From positions 372,001 through 436,000 of the forward strand of contig CAWDCL010000002.1 of NCBI GenBank assembly GCA_963800865.1: a stretch of 64,000 bases of DNA, in the 5' to 3' direction. Source of the DNA: JALOKP01 sp963800865. GTDB lineage: Bacteria > Acidobacteriota > Polarisedimenticolia > J045. The notes under the pieces were generated by a model. That model saw only the letters and a list, made by a program, of their open reading frames with translations. It made no database searches and was not told where the DNA came from. A program made the translations under genes and the position numbers. Positions within the stretch are counted from its first letter, which is position 1; each line of letters opens with the position of its first letter. Positions 17,494-25,795 of the stretch are shown in pieces.

Positions 17494-18714
17494 TCAGCCC
17501 AGCCGCGCGAACACCTTCTCCAGCCGCTCGAGCGCCCATTCGACTTCGTTGGCCGTGATGCAGAGCGGCGGGGCGACGCGGATCGTGTTGTCGTGCGTCT
17601 CCTTGCAGAGCATCCCCTCGCCCTTGAGCGCCTCGCAGTAGCGCCGCGCGCCGCCGGCCGCCGGCTTCAGCTCCAGGCCGATCCAGAGGCCGATCTGCCG
17701 CACCTCGTGGAAGGAGGGCGCGGCGATCGCCTTGATCCCGTCGCCGAGCCGCTTGCCCATCACCGCGGCGTTCTCGACCAGCCCCTCTTCGCGCAGCACC
17801 TTGATCGCGGCCTGGCCCACCGCGGCCGCGATCGGGTTGCCGCCGAAGGTCGAGCCGTGGTCGCCGGGGTGGAAGACGCCCATCACCTCGTCGTCGGCCA
17901 CGAAGGCCGAGACCGGGTACATCCCGCCGGAGAGCGCCTTGCCCAGCGTCATCGCGTCGGGCCGCGCCCCTTCGTGCTCCCACGCGAACATCTTCCCGGT
18001 CCGGCCCAGGCCGGACTGGATCTCGTCGAGGATCATCAGCACGCGGTTCTTCGTGCAGATCTCGCGCACCTTCTTCAGCGTGCCGGCGGGCGGGATGACG
18101 ATCCCGGCCTCGCCCTGCACCGGCTCCATGAGGATCGCGACCGTGTTCGGCGTGATCGCGCGCTCGAGCGCCTCGGCGTCGCCGTACGGCACCAGCTTGA
18201 AGCCCGGCGTGAAGGGGCCGAAGCCGTCGCGGTACTGGGCTTCGTCGGAGAACGAAATGATCGCGATCGTGCGGCCGGAGAAGTTGTGCTCGAAGGCGAT
18301 GATCTCCTGCCGGTCCGCGGGCACACCCTTGACCTTCTCGCCCCACTTGCGCGCGGCCTTGAGCGCGGTCTCGACCGCTTCCGCGCCGGAGTTCATCGGC
18401 AGCACGCGCGCGAAGCCGGTCAGCTCAGAGACGGCCTTCACGAACGGGCCCAGCTGGTCGTTGCGGAAGGCGCGCGAGGTCAGCGCGATGCGCTGCGCCT
18501 GCTCGATCATCGCGGCGACGATGCGCGGGTGGTTGTGCCCCTGGTTCACCGCGGAGTAGGCGGCGAGGCAGTCGAGGTACTTGCGCCCCTCGACGTCCCA
18601 GACCCAGACGCCTTGCCCCTTCGTCAGGACGACGTCGAGCGGGTGGTAGTTGTGAGCCCCGTACCGCTCTTCGAGCGCGATGAATTCCTGGGCAGAAAGC
18701 GTTTGGTAAGACAT
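17494..18714 (-). CDS. rocD: Ornithine aminotransferase
   Basis: A 406-residue class III PLP aminotransferase that converts ornithine and 2-oxoglutarate to glutamate semialdehyde and glutamate. The opening EERYGAHNYHPLDVVL is diagnostic for ornithine aminotransferase among class III enzymes. PLP contacts: NSGAEAVE, D230 in LILDEIQSGLGRTG-type sequence (here LMILDEIQSG) and the Schiff-base K259 in MTLGKALSGGMYPVSA. STFGGNPIA and RVAPPLCI are also present. The length is normal. A GGAG site lies upstream of the ATG. It stands alone and converges with the barrel-protein gene across seven bases. Confidence 0.94.
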   Translation of the reverse strand: MSYQTLSAQEFIALEERYGAHNYHPLDVVLTKGQGVWVWDVEGRKYLDCLAAYSAVNQGHNHPRIVAAMIEQAQRIALTSRAFRNDQLGPFVKAVSELTGFARVLPMNSGAEAVETALKAARKWGEKVKGVPADRQEIIAFEHNFSGRTIAIISFSDEAQYRDGFGPFTPGFKLVPYGDAEALERAITPNTVAILMEPVQGEAGIVIPPAGTLKKVREICTKNRVLMILDEIQSGLGRTGKMFAWEHEGARPDAMTLGKALSGGMYPVSAFVADDEVMGVFHPGDHGSTFGGNPIAAAVGQAAIKVLREEGLVENAAVMGKRLGDGIKAIAAPSFHEVRQIGLWIGLELKPAAGGARRYCEALKGEGMLCKETHDNTIRVAPPLCITANEVEWALERLEKVFARLG

Positions 18715-18800
18715 CCGTTCCTCCGAATGAAATCAAGAGGCGTTGGCCCTGGGAAGGCCTCCACCCTACGACGGAAGGATATCAGACGAATGTCGTTCGG

Positions 18801-21800
18801 TCACGCCCCCGGGGGCCGGGGGACCCCCTTGCCGGCCCCCACGGCGGCGAGCGCCTGGTGCCGGAGCAGGGTGTTCCGGTCGAACCGCCGGGCCAGCAAG
18901 CCGTCGTAGAGGGCCTCGTACTCGGCGACGTTCTCGGCGACGGACTTGAACGAAATCCCGCGGACGCCGGCGCGCAGGCGATCGAGCAGCGCGCGGTCGG
19001 AAGCCAGCCGTTCGAGCGCGGCGGCGAGGCCGCCGGCATCGCCCGGCTCGACCAGGAGTCCCGTCGCTTCGTGGACCACGCGTTCCGCCAGGGCCCCGAT
19101 CCGGGAGACGACGACGGGTATCCCCAGGCGCAGCGCCTCGTCCAGCGTGAAGCAGTAGGACTCGGGACCGACCGAGGGGATCACGACGACGTCGGCGTCG
19201 GCGAGCCGCTGCGGCAACTCGTCGGCCGCGTAGCTCCCGGTGAGCGCGATCCGGCGCGCCAGCGGGGCCAGGTCCCGGCCGCCCGGCGCCGTGCCGACCA
19301 CCGAGAAACGGATCGGCCGCCCGGCCAGGCGCCGCACCGCCTCGAGGAACGGCGCGCGCCCCTTCACCGGGGTGAGGTTGCCGAGGAAGACCGCGTGCAG
19401 CGTGCGGTTCCCGCCGTGGCGCGACGCCGCGCGAAGCTCTTCCGTCCCGTGGCCGATCACCGCCGTGCGCGCGGCGATCTCTTCCCCGAAGGCGAGGGCG
19501 AGGCGGTCGGCGACGGCGGCCGACGGCGCGACGACCACGTCGGCCGCGAGCAGCGCCGCGCGGACGAGGGCCTGGCGCTCGGAGAGGAGCGTGGCCAGCG
19601 CATCGTCGCCGAGGCCTTCGACACGCGCGGCCTTGGCGCCGAGGCAGGCCGTGCAGCGCGCGTCTCCTTCGTACTGCGTGCGACCGCAGTGCCGGCCGTC
19701 GAGTCCCAGCATCGTGAAATCCGGGCAGAGGAAGAACAGGTCGTGCGCCGAGACGACCACCTTCGCGCCGAACCGCCGCGCCACCGCCGGCAGGGCCAGC
19801 GTGCCGTACCGCGCGAGGTGGTGGAAGTGGACCAGCTCCGCACCGCTGCCGGCGACGAACTCCGCGAAAGCGCGCTCGACCAGCTGGGAGCGCGACTCGA
19901 GCGGGGAGCCGAAGACCGCGGCCCGCGCCGGCACCGTCGCCGCGTTGAGCGTCACCTGCAGCGCGCCGTCCTCGTCCTCGTGCGCGACGGCGTCGAACCA
20001 GCCGTCGAGCGGAGCAGGGTGGAGGACCGTGTTGTCGAACCGCTCGCGCGTCCCGGCCACGACCCGCCGGGTGTGCAGCTCCGTTCCCGCCGGAACGCCG
20101 TAGCTGTGCACGACGTGCAGCAGGCGCGGCCGCCGGTCGCCCGGGGGCCGGCGCAGGGCGGCGAACAGCCGCTGGTGCTGGAGCCGCAGCGGGTTGAGCA
20201 GGCACCAGGTCCGGACCGCGCGCTCGTAGGCCGGCCAGCGCTGCGCGACCAGCTCCCGGTTCCGCTCCTGCAGCGCGCGCCGCTCCGGGACCGCCGAGAA
20301 GCCGACCTCGCCGTGGTGGTAGACGAACGCGTCGTCGCAGATCGCCGACTCCATGCCGTAGGCCCAGCCGCGCTGGCACCAGTCGACCTCCTCGCCGTAG
20401 CCGCGGCCGAAGGCCTCGTCGAGCGGGCCGACGGCGTCGATCAGCGCGCGGGTGACGAGCAGGCAGAAGCCGACGCCGGTCGGGACGCGCGGGTAGCGGC
20501 GCAGCGACGTCCGCGCGACGAGACGCGCCATGTCGTCGGGAGAGAAGCCGTCCGGCAGGGGGTTCTTCCGGTTGAACTGCGGGACCGAGCAGATCGTCGC
20601 GTTGTTGGAGAGCGGCGTGACGGTGTGGATCCGCGGGTCGGAGCGCCGGCAGCGGTCCATGCGCGCCAGCCAGCCCGGGGTGACGACCGTGTCGGCGTTG
20701 AGCAGCACGACGTCGCGCGTCGTCCGCTCGAGCCCGGCGTTGACGGCACCGGGGAAGCCGCGGTTCTCCGGGAGCCGGTACACGCGGATCCGCGGGTCGC
20801 GCGCCGCGTACGCGTCGAGCACGCCGGCGACGCGGTCGTCGGGGCTGGCGTCGTCGACCAGCAGGATCCCGTGGCGGGAGTCGGTGTGGGCGAGCAGCGC
20901 GTCGAGGCAGCGCAGCAGGTCGTCGACCCCGTTGTAGACCGGCACGACGATCTCGTAGAGGTGCTGCTCGGGCTCCGGCTCGTCGGAGGCCGTCAGCGCC
21001 GCAGCGGCGAGCTCCGCCGTCACCGCGCCCGCGATCTCCTCCGCCTGCCGGCCCGCGGCGTCGGCGACCGCCTGGTCGCGCGCGGCCCGCTGCGCGGTCT
21101 CGAGCGCGGCGCCCAGCATGTCCGCCTCGGCCACCGTGCGCGCCAGGCGCGCGGCGGCGCGATCGAGGTCCTCGCGCGCCTCGCGGCCGAAGGCGAGGTC
21201 GTTTCCGAGCGTCTCGCCGATCTCGACCGCGCCGGCGTCGCCGTCCGCGGGGAGGCAGCCGTTGGCGACGATGTCCTGCAGCAGGGCCTCCCGCCGGGAC
21301 CACTCGGCGGCGGCCCCCGGCGACTCGTCGACGCCGAGCAGGGCGAGGCACTGGCGGTGGAAGTCGGCGAACGAGGCGCCGCGCTCGAGCGCGTCGCCGG
21401 CGATCCACGGCGCGTGCGTGCGCCACAGCGAGAGCAGGCCCCGGAAGAGGACCCAGCCCAGCGGGACCGGCTCGTTCCAGGCCCACTCGCGGTCGACGTA
21501 GTGCCAGCGGCCGCGGCCGTCCTCGAGCAGGTTGTCCGGGATGCAGTCGAGGAACTCGGGGCGCAGGCTCGACTCGCCGGCAGCGACGGGGCCGTGCTTC
21601 AGGAGGAAGGCCAGCCAGGTCCGCAGCTCGACGGCGAACGCGTCGGCGCCGCCGGAACCGCGCCGCAGCGCGGCCAGCATCCGCGAGGAAAGGGCGCGGG
21701 CGCTCTCGTGCAGGGCGCTGCGCTCCTCGAGCCGCTGCGACAGGGGGAGCGCGGGGTCGGCCGGCCCGGCGCCGGGCATCCGCTCCTTGCGGATCCAGGC

Positions 21801-22946
21801 GGCGCCGCCGTCCTCGACCAGCGTCGTGGTCGTGCGGAAGGCCGGGTGCCGGGAGACGTTGTAACGCCGCGCGGCCCAGGCCGGCGCCCCCACCGGGAGC
21901 GAGCCGCCGTGCCCCTTGCGTGCGACCCAGAGGAACGAGTTGGCGTGGTCCGCGAGCAGGCCGTTGGCGGCGAGCCCCGAGAGCGCGAGGTGATCGGAGA
22001 ACAGGAACTGCCGCGGCCGGACGTAGTCGGCGAACGGCATCGAGCACCACTGCGCGAGCCCCAGGCGGCGCGCGTCGTCGGCGCCGCAGCGGGCGGCGTT
22101 GACGAACGTCGTCGGGACCTTGTAGTCGGGGAACGGGAGCAGCAGCGCGGTCGAGGTCAGCCCCTGCGCCTCGAGCAGCGCGGCCAGCTCGGCGCGCCCG
22201 AAGGTGCGCGGTCCGTCCGGGTCGGGATAGCCCTCGAGGTTCGCGAAGCGGGGCGCGCCGTGGTCCTCGCCGCAGCCCGCGAGGTACTTCACCCCGAGCC
22301 GGTTCTCGATCGCGACGATCAGCGCGCCGCCGGGGCGCAGGCGCGCGGCCGCCCGCGCGATCAGCGCGGCGAACGGGTCCTTCGCCCCGCGTGCGAACTG
22401 AGCGGCGTACTCGAGGACGCCGATCAGCGTGACGATGTCGAACGAATCGCCCGTGACGAATTCCTGGAAGTCGCAGGCGACGACCTGCACGCCGGCGAGG
22501 TCGCGGCAGCGGCGGTGCGCGATCGTCGCCCGGGCCAGGCTCCCCTCGACCGCGACGACGCGTGCGCAGGTCTCGCCGAGGTAGCGCGTGATCGCCCCGC
22601 AGCCGGCGCCGATCTCGAGCACGCGCGCCGAGGCGTCGAGGTCGAGGGCGCGCAGCAGGTTCGCGCGCTCGGGAGAGAGGTGGTAGCGCGACGGCCAGTC
22701 GCGGATCGCCGCCGCCAGCTCGCGCGACCCGCTCCCCAGGTCGGTCGCCCGGTCGAGGACCTCGAGCAGGTGCCCCTCGGCTTCGACGCCGTCGGTGTAG
22801 GCCAGGAAGGCCGCCGTGCCGGCCGGCACGAAGACCCCGTCTCGAGACACGAACTCCTTCGGGAAACGCGCCACGGCGCCATCCTCCGCGGACCGGAATT
22901 GCAAGCGCGCTGCCAGCCGAAAGCCCCGTGCGGCGCGGAGTTTCAC
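18801..22946 (-). CDS. Multidomain methyltransferase - GT2 - GT4 glycosyltransferase fusion
   Basis: A 1381-residue cytoplasmic protein with no membrane segment. Residues about 90-300 are a SAM methyltransferase (VLEIGAGCGAITRYLG at 109-124, then VVAVEGSL and ACDFQEFV). Residues 350-620 are a helical region with DCIPDNLLEDGRGRWHYVDR, reminiscent of a kinase-like fold, then a short coiled coil. Residues about 660-900 are a GT2 domain (IVVPVYNGVDDLLRCL, LLVDDASPDD, NADTVVTPGW, RGYGEEVDWCQRGW). Residues about 935-1370 are a GT4-type domain (VPAGTELHTRRV; FLGNLTPVKGR; PESYCFTLDEALRLGIPVVV). The likely role is assembly of a modified surface glycan. The start is GTG 22946; start codons nearer the first conserved residues are possible. 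No sugar-nucleotide genes flank it. Confidence 0.83.
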   Translation of the reverse strand: MKLRAARGFRLAARLQFRSAEDGAVARFPKEFVSRDGVFVPAGTAAFLAYTDGVEAEGHLLEVLDRATDLGSGSRELAAAIRDWPSRYHLSPERANLLRALDLDASARVLEIGAGCGAITRYLGETCARVVAVEGSLARATIAHRRCRDLAGVQVVACDFQEFVTGDSFDIVTLIGVLEYAAQFARGAKDPFAALIARAAARLRPGGALIVAIENRLGVKYLAGCGEDHGAPRFANLEGYPDPDGPRTFGRAELAALLEAQGLTSTALLLPFPDYKVPTTFVNAARCGADDARRLGLAQWCSMPFADYVRPRQFLFSDHLALSGLAANGLLADHANSFLWVARKGHGGSLPVGAPAWAARRYNVSRHPAFRTTTTLVEDGGAAWIRKERMPGAGPADPALPLSQRLEERSALHESARALSSRMLAALRRGSGGADAFAVELRTWLAFLLKHGPVAAGESSLRPEFLDCIPDNLLEDGRGRWHYVDREWAWNEPVPLGWVLFRGLLSLWRTHAPWIAGDALERGASFADFHRQCLALLGVDESPGAAAEWSRREALLQDIVANGCLPADGDAGAVEIGETLGNDLAFGREAREDLDRAAARLARTVAEADMLGAALETAQRAARDQAVADAAGRQAEEIAGAVTAELAAAALTASDEPEPEQHLYEIVVPVYNGVDDLLRCLDALLAHTDSRHGILLVDDASPDDRVAGVLDAYAARDPRIRVYRLPENRGFPGAVNAGLERTTRDVVLLNADTVVTPGWLARMDRCRRSDPRIHTVTPLSNNATICSVPQFNRKNPLPDGFSPDDMARLVARTSLRRYPRVPTGVGFCLLVTRALIDAVGPLDEAFGRGYGEEVDWCQRGWAYGMESAICDDAFVYHHGEVGFSAVPERRALQERNRELVAQRWPAYERAVRTWCLLNPLRLQHQRLFAALRRPPGDRRPRLLHVVHSYGVPAGTELHTRRVVAGTRERFDNTVLHPAPLDGWFDAVAHEDEDGALQVTLNAATVPARAAVFGSPLESRSQLVERAFAEFVAGSGAELVHFHHLARYGTLALPAVARRFGAKVVVSAHDLFFLCPDFTMLGLDGRHCGRTQYEGDARCTACLGAKAARVEGLGDDALATLLSERQALVRAALLAADVVVAPSAAVADRLALAFGEEIAARTAVIGHGTEELRAASRHGGNRTLHAVFLGNLTPVKGRAPFLEAVRRLAGRPIRFSVVGTAPGGRDLAPLARRIALTGSYAADELPQRLADADVVVIPSVGPESYCFTLDEALRLGIPVVVSRIGALAERVVHEATGLLVEPGDAGGLAAALERLASDRALLDRLRAGVRGISFKSVAENVAEYEALYDGLLARRFDRNTLLRHQALAAVGAGKGVPRPPGA

Positions 22947-23063
22947 GGGAAGGGCGGAGCCGTCGCCGACTCCCGGTTGGCGTTCGATGTCGGATCGTTG
23001 ACGCTTCCTCGCGCCGCCGCTGCGGGGTCAGAATGGCGGGGCCATCGACTCCCGGAGCCGCGC

Positions 23064-23825
23064 ATGGTCCCGCTCGCCCAGGTCCTCGCCCACCTCGACG
23101 CCTTCCTCGACGTCTCCGCCGTCCGCGATTACGGCCCCAACGGGCTGCAGGTCGAGGGGCGGCCGGAGGTCCGCAAGGTCGCGCTCGGGGTCAGCGCGGC
23201 GCGCGACTTCCTGCAGCAGGCGGCGGCGTGGGGCGCGGACGCGGCGATCGTCCACCACGGGATCTTCTGGCGCGGGCAGGGCGAGATGCGGGTCGAGCGC
23301 GCGCTGCGCGCGCGGCTGAAGCTGCTGCTCGACGCCGACATGAGCCTGCTCGCGTACCACCTGCCGCTCGACCGCCACCCGCTGGTCGGCAACAACGCGG
23401 TGCTCGCGCGGCGGCTCGGGGCCGAGGTGGTGGACGCGGCATTCGAGCACGAGGGGGTGCCGATCGGCGTGGTCGCGGAGTTCGCGGGGCCGGTGACGCT
23501 GGGCGGGATCGCGGCGCGGATCGAGGCGGCGCTGCGTCGCGCGCCGCTGGTGATCGAGGCCGGAGAGCGGCCGGTCCGGCGCTTCGGGGTCGTCAGCGGC
23601 GGGGCGCCGAAGTACCTCGAGGAAGCGGCCCGGCGCGGCCTCGATCTGTTCCTGACCGGCGAGCCGTCGGAGGCCGCGGTCCACCTGGCGCGCGAGGAGG
23701 GGATTCACTTCGTCGCGGCGGGACACCACGCGACGGAGCGGTTCGGAGTGCAGGCGCTGGGGGAGCACCTCGTGGAACGATTCGGGCTGGAGGCGCGGTA
23801 TTTCGAGGTGGACAACCCGGTGTAA
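23064..23825 (+). CDS. Nif3-like dinuclear metal centre protein (DUF34)
   Basis: A 253-residue protein of the Nif3/YbgI family, related to GTP cyclohydrolase I type 2 in annotation but of unproven function. Features: DYGPNGLQVEG, AIVHHGIFWRG with metal ligands H64/H65, SLLAYHLPLDRHPLVGNN with a further ligand Asp, and AAGHHATERFGVQAL near the C-terminus with the last His/Glu ligands. The length fits the short bacterial form. ATG 23064 follows a GGAG. It diverges from the glycosyltransferase fusion. Confidence 0.9.
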   Translation: MVPLAQVLAHLDAFLDVSAVRDYGPNGLQVEGRPEVRKVALGVSAARDFLQQAAAWGADAAIVHHGIFWRGQGEMRVERALRARLKLLLDADMSLLAYHLPLDRHPLVGNNAVLARRLGAEVVDAAFEHEGVPIGVVAEFAGPVTLGGIAARIEAALRRAPLVIEAGERPVRRFGVVSGGAPKYLEEAARRGLDLFLTGEPSEAAVHLAREEGIHFVAAGHHATERFGVQALGEHLVERFGLEARYFEVDNPV

Positions 23826-23836
23826 CGTGCGCGGGG

Positions 23837-25795
23837 CTACGGCGCGGCCGCGTAGACGAGCACCGCGCGGTTCGCGGCGTCGAGCGCGCGGCGCAGCGCC
23901 TTCGCTTCCTCGCGCTGGCCGGCCTTCACCTCGTGCGTAGAGAGCGAGAAGCTGCGCCGGACCGTGACCGTGTCCCCCTCGGCCGTAGCCTGCAGCGTGA
24001 CCCGGCCGAGCGTGTTCGCGGCCTCGATCGGCGGCGGGAGCGCGCGCGCTGCGCGGCCCGTGACCTGCACCTCGCTTTCGGTGGTGTACTCGAAGGCCAG
24101 GGGCACGGGCTCGTCGTCCGACTGCGGCAGGGGCACCTCTTCGATCGACGCGAGCACGGGGAGCGCCAGCACGGCCCGCTCGCCGTACGGCACCAGCGGC
24201 GCGGCGCAGCGGTAGCTCGCAGTGTAGGTCCAGGTCTCCGACGTACCGGCCCGCGGTGCCGTCGCCTCGACGGCCTCGGGGTGCGTGCAGATCGCCTCCG
24301 CGCGCCGGCGCGCCCGCAGCTGCATCTCGGCGGCGTCGTAGGTCACGCCGCTGCCGTCGACCATCAGGCGGCGCTCGACGCCCCCGAAGCTCCGTTCCTC
24401 ATCCACCGCGATCGCGGCCCCCGCGAACGCGATCCGCGTGAGCGAAGCCAGCCGGTTCTGCGCGGCGGGGCTGCGCGGCACCTCGATCAGGCCGGTCGCC
24501 CGCGCGTCGGCCGGGAGCGCGCGTGCGCCCTCGTAGGTGAAATGCAGGTCCTCGGCCGCGTCCACTCCCAGCGTCGGGTCGACCAGCCGGAGCGGGCCGA
24601 GGCCCGGCGCTTCGGCGACGATCATCCCGGGCCGGACTTCCCGGCCGGACCAGGGGATCCCGGTCACCGCGTGGTTGAAGACGAAGGGGCCGGGCAGCGC
24701 CGGGTCGACGAAGCGGTGGCGCGGCGCGACGATCAGCACCGGCACCGCCTCGATCCCCAGCCGGCGCAGCAGCTCGGCGAGAACGAAGCTCTTGTCCTTG
24801 CAGTCGCCCAGGCCCCGAGCCAGCGTCGTTGCGACCGGCCGGGGCTGAAACCCGCCCCAGCCGATCTCGACCGCGAAGTAGCGCAGCCCGCGCGCCGCCT
24901 TGAGCGCGGTGTCCACCGGGTCCCCGCCGCCCGCGCGGACCGACTTCACCAGCGCGTCGAGCTCCCCGGTCTTGTCCGGGCCGGGAACGAAGAGGGCAGC
25001 CGACCAACGGGCGACGGCCCCCCAGTCCTCGAAGGGGAGCGCGTCCGGCCCGGTCGCGTAGTTGAGCACCAGCAGCCGCTCTGCGGCGCGCGGCGTCTCG
25101 TCGTTCTCCAGTCGTTCCGTCCAGCCGGGAAGGTCGAGGAACTCCCAGCTGCCGCGCTGGGTGACCTCATCGGGGCCGGGGTTCGATCCGCCGCCGACGC
25201 GCGCCCGCGCGCGGGTCCCGCCCTCGGTCGCCAGCGTCACGCGGGCCAGCGCGACGGGCACGTCGCGCTGCAGCGGGAAGAAGTCCTGCGGCAGGTCCGC
25301 GGCGAACCGGAAACGGTACGAGACGAAGACCGTGCTGCCGGGCTCGACGCCGGGGAGGTCGAGCGCGAGCGTCGTGCTGTCGTCCAGCGTCCAGGCGTCC
25401 CAGTTGCCGACCAGCGTGCCGTCGTCCTCGTCGAAGGAGGTGATGGTCCCGTCCGGATCGCGGACCCAGGCGCGGATCTTCCGGGTGTCCTGGAAGCGGT
25501 TGCGTCCGATCCCGAGCCGGGAGGCAGCGATCCCGTCCTCGGTCATCACGCGAATCGCCCAGTGGCGCTCGCCCGTGCGCTCGCCCTTCGACGCCGTGAC
25601 GGTCCATTCGTCGAGCAGCACGACCGCGTCGGCCGAGGGGAAGCGCGCCGCGGGGTCCGATCCAGAACGAAGCGCGGCCGCCCACGCGGGCAGCGGGTAG
25701 CGCGCGACGGCGAGGACGGGGCCGGTCGCCGCCGCGACGAGGGCGGCGAGCGCGAGCGTGAGCGGGAGCAGGAGGCGGGTCGGGCGGCCGCTCAT
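23837..25795 (-). CDS. DUF3857 / transglutaminase-like secreted protein (active-site residues present)
   Basis: A 652-residue protein with an N-terminal signal or anchor segment (RLLLPLTLALAALVAAATGP). Residues about 50-300 are DUF3857 beta-sandwich (VLLDEWTVTASKGERTGERH; WVRDPDGTITSFDEDDGTLV). A transglutaminase-like core follows with the nucleophile context GDCKDKSFVLAELLRRLGI near residue 330 and FNHAV plus RLVDPTLG for the His and Asp. The C-terminus is another beta domain. The architecture is typical of acidobacterial and bacteroidete periplasmic proteins whose substrate is unknown. The ATG at 25795 overlaps the inferred stop of the upstream paralogue (ATGA), so the two form a coupled pair. 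It converges with the Nif3-like gene across 11 bases. Confidence 0.85.
   Translation of the reverse strand: MSGRPTRLLLPLTLALAALVAAATGPVLAVARYPLPAWAAALRSGSDPAARFPSADAVVLLDEWTVTASKGERTGERHWAIRVMTEDGIAASRLGIGRNRFQDTRKIRAWVRDPDGTITSFDEDDGTLVGNWDAWTLDDSTTLALDLPGVEPGSTVFVSYRFRFAADLPQDFFPLQRDVPVALARVTLATEGGTRARARVGGGSNPGPDEVTQRGSWEFLDLPGWTERLENDETPRAAERLLVLNYATGPDALPFEDWGAVARWSAALFVPGPDKTGELDALVKSVRAGGGDPVDTALKAARGLRYFAVEIGWGGFQPRPVATTLARGLGDCKDKSFVLAELLRRLGIEAVPVLIVAPRHRFVDPALPGPFVFNHAVTGIPWSGREVRPGMIVAEAPGLGPLRLVDPTLGVDAAEDLHFTYEGARALPADARATGLIEVPRSPAAQNRLASLTRIAFAGAAIAVDEERSFGGVERRLMVDGSGVTYDAAEMQLRARRRAEAICTHPEAVEATAPRAGTSETWTYTASYRCAAPLVPYGERAVLALPVLASIEEVPLPQSDDEPVPLAFEYTTESEVQVTGRAARALPPPIEAANTLGRVTLQATAEGDTVTVRRSFSLSTHEVKAGQREEAKALRRALDAANRAVLVYAAAP

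Noticed and set aside
17494..18714. Generic acetylornithine aminotransferase (argD)
   Set aside because: The EERYGAHNYHPLDVVL opening is specific for ornithine aminotransferase among class III enzymes.
18858..23825. A plus-strand frame of over 1600 codons across the glycosyltransferase region
   Set aside because: Only its last 254 codons (from 23064) encode a recognisable protein; the rest is antisense to the methyltransferase-glycosyltransferase fusion.
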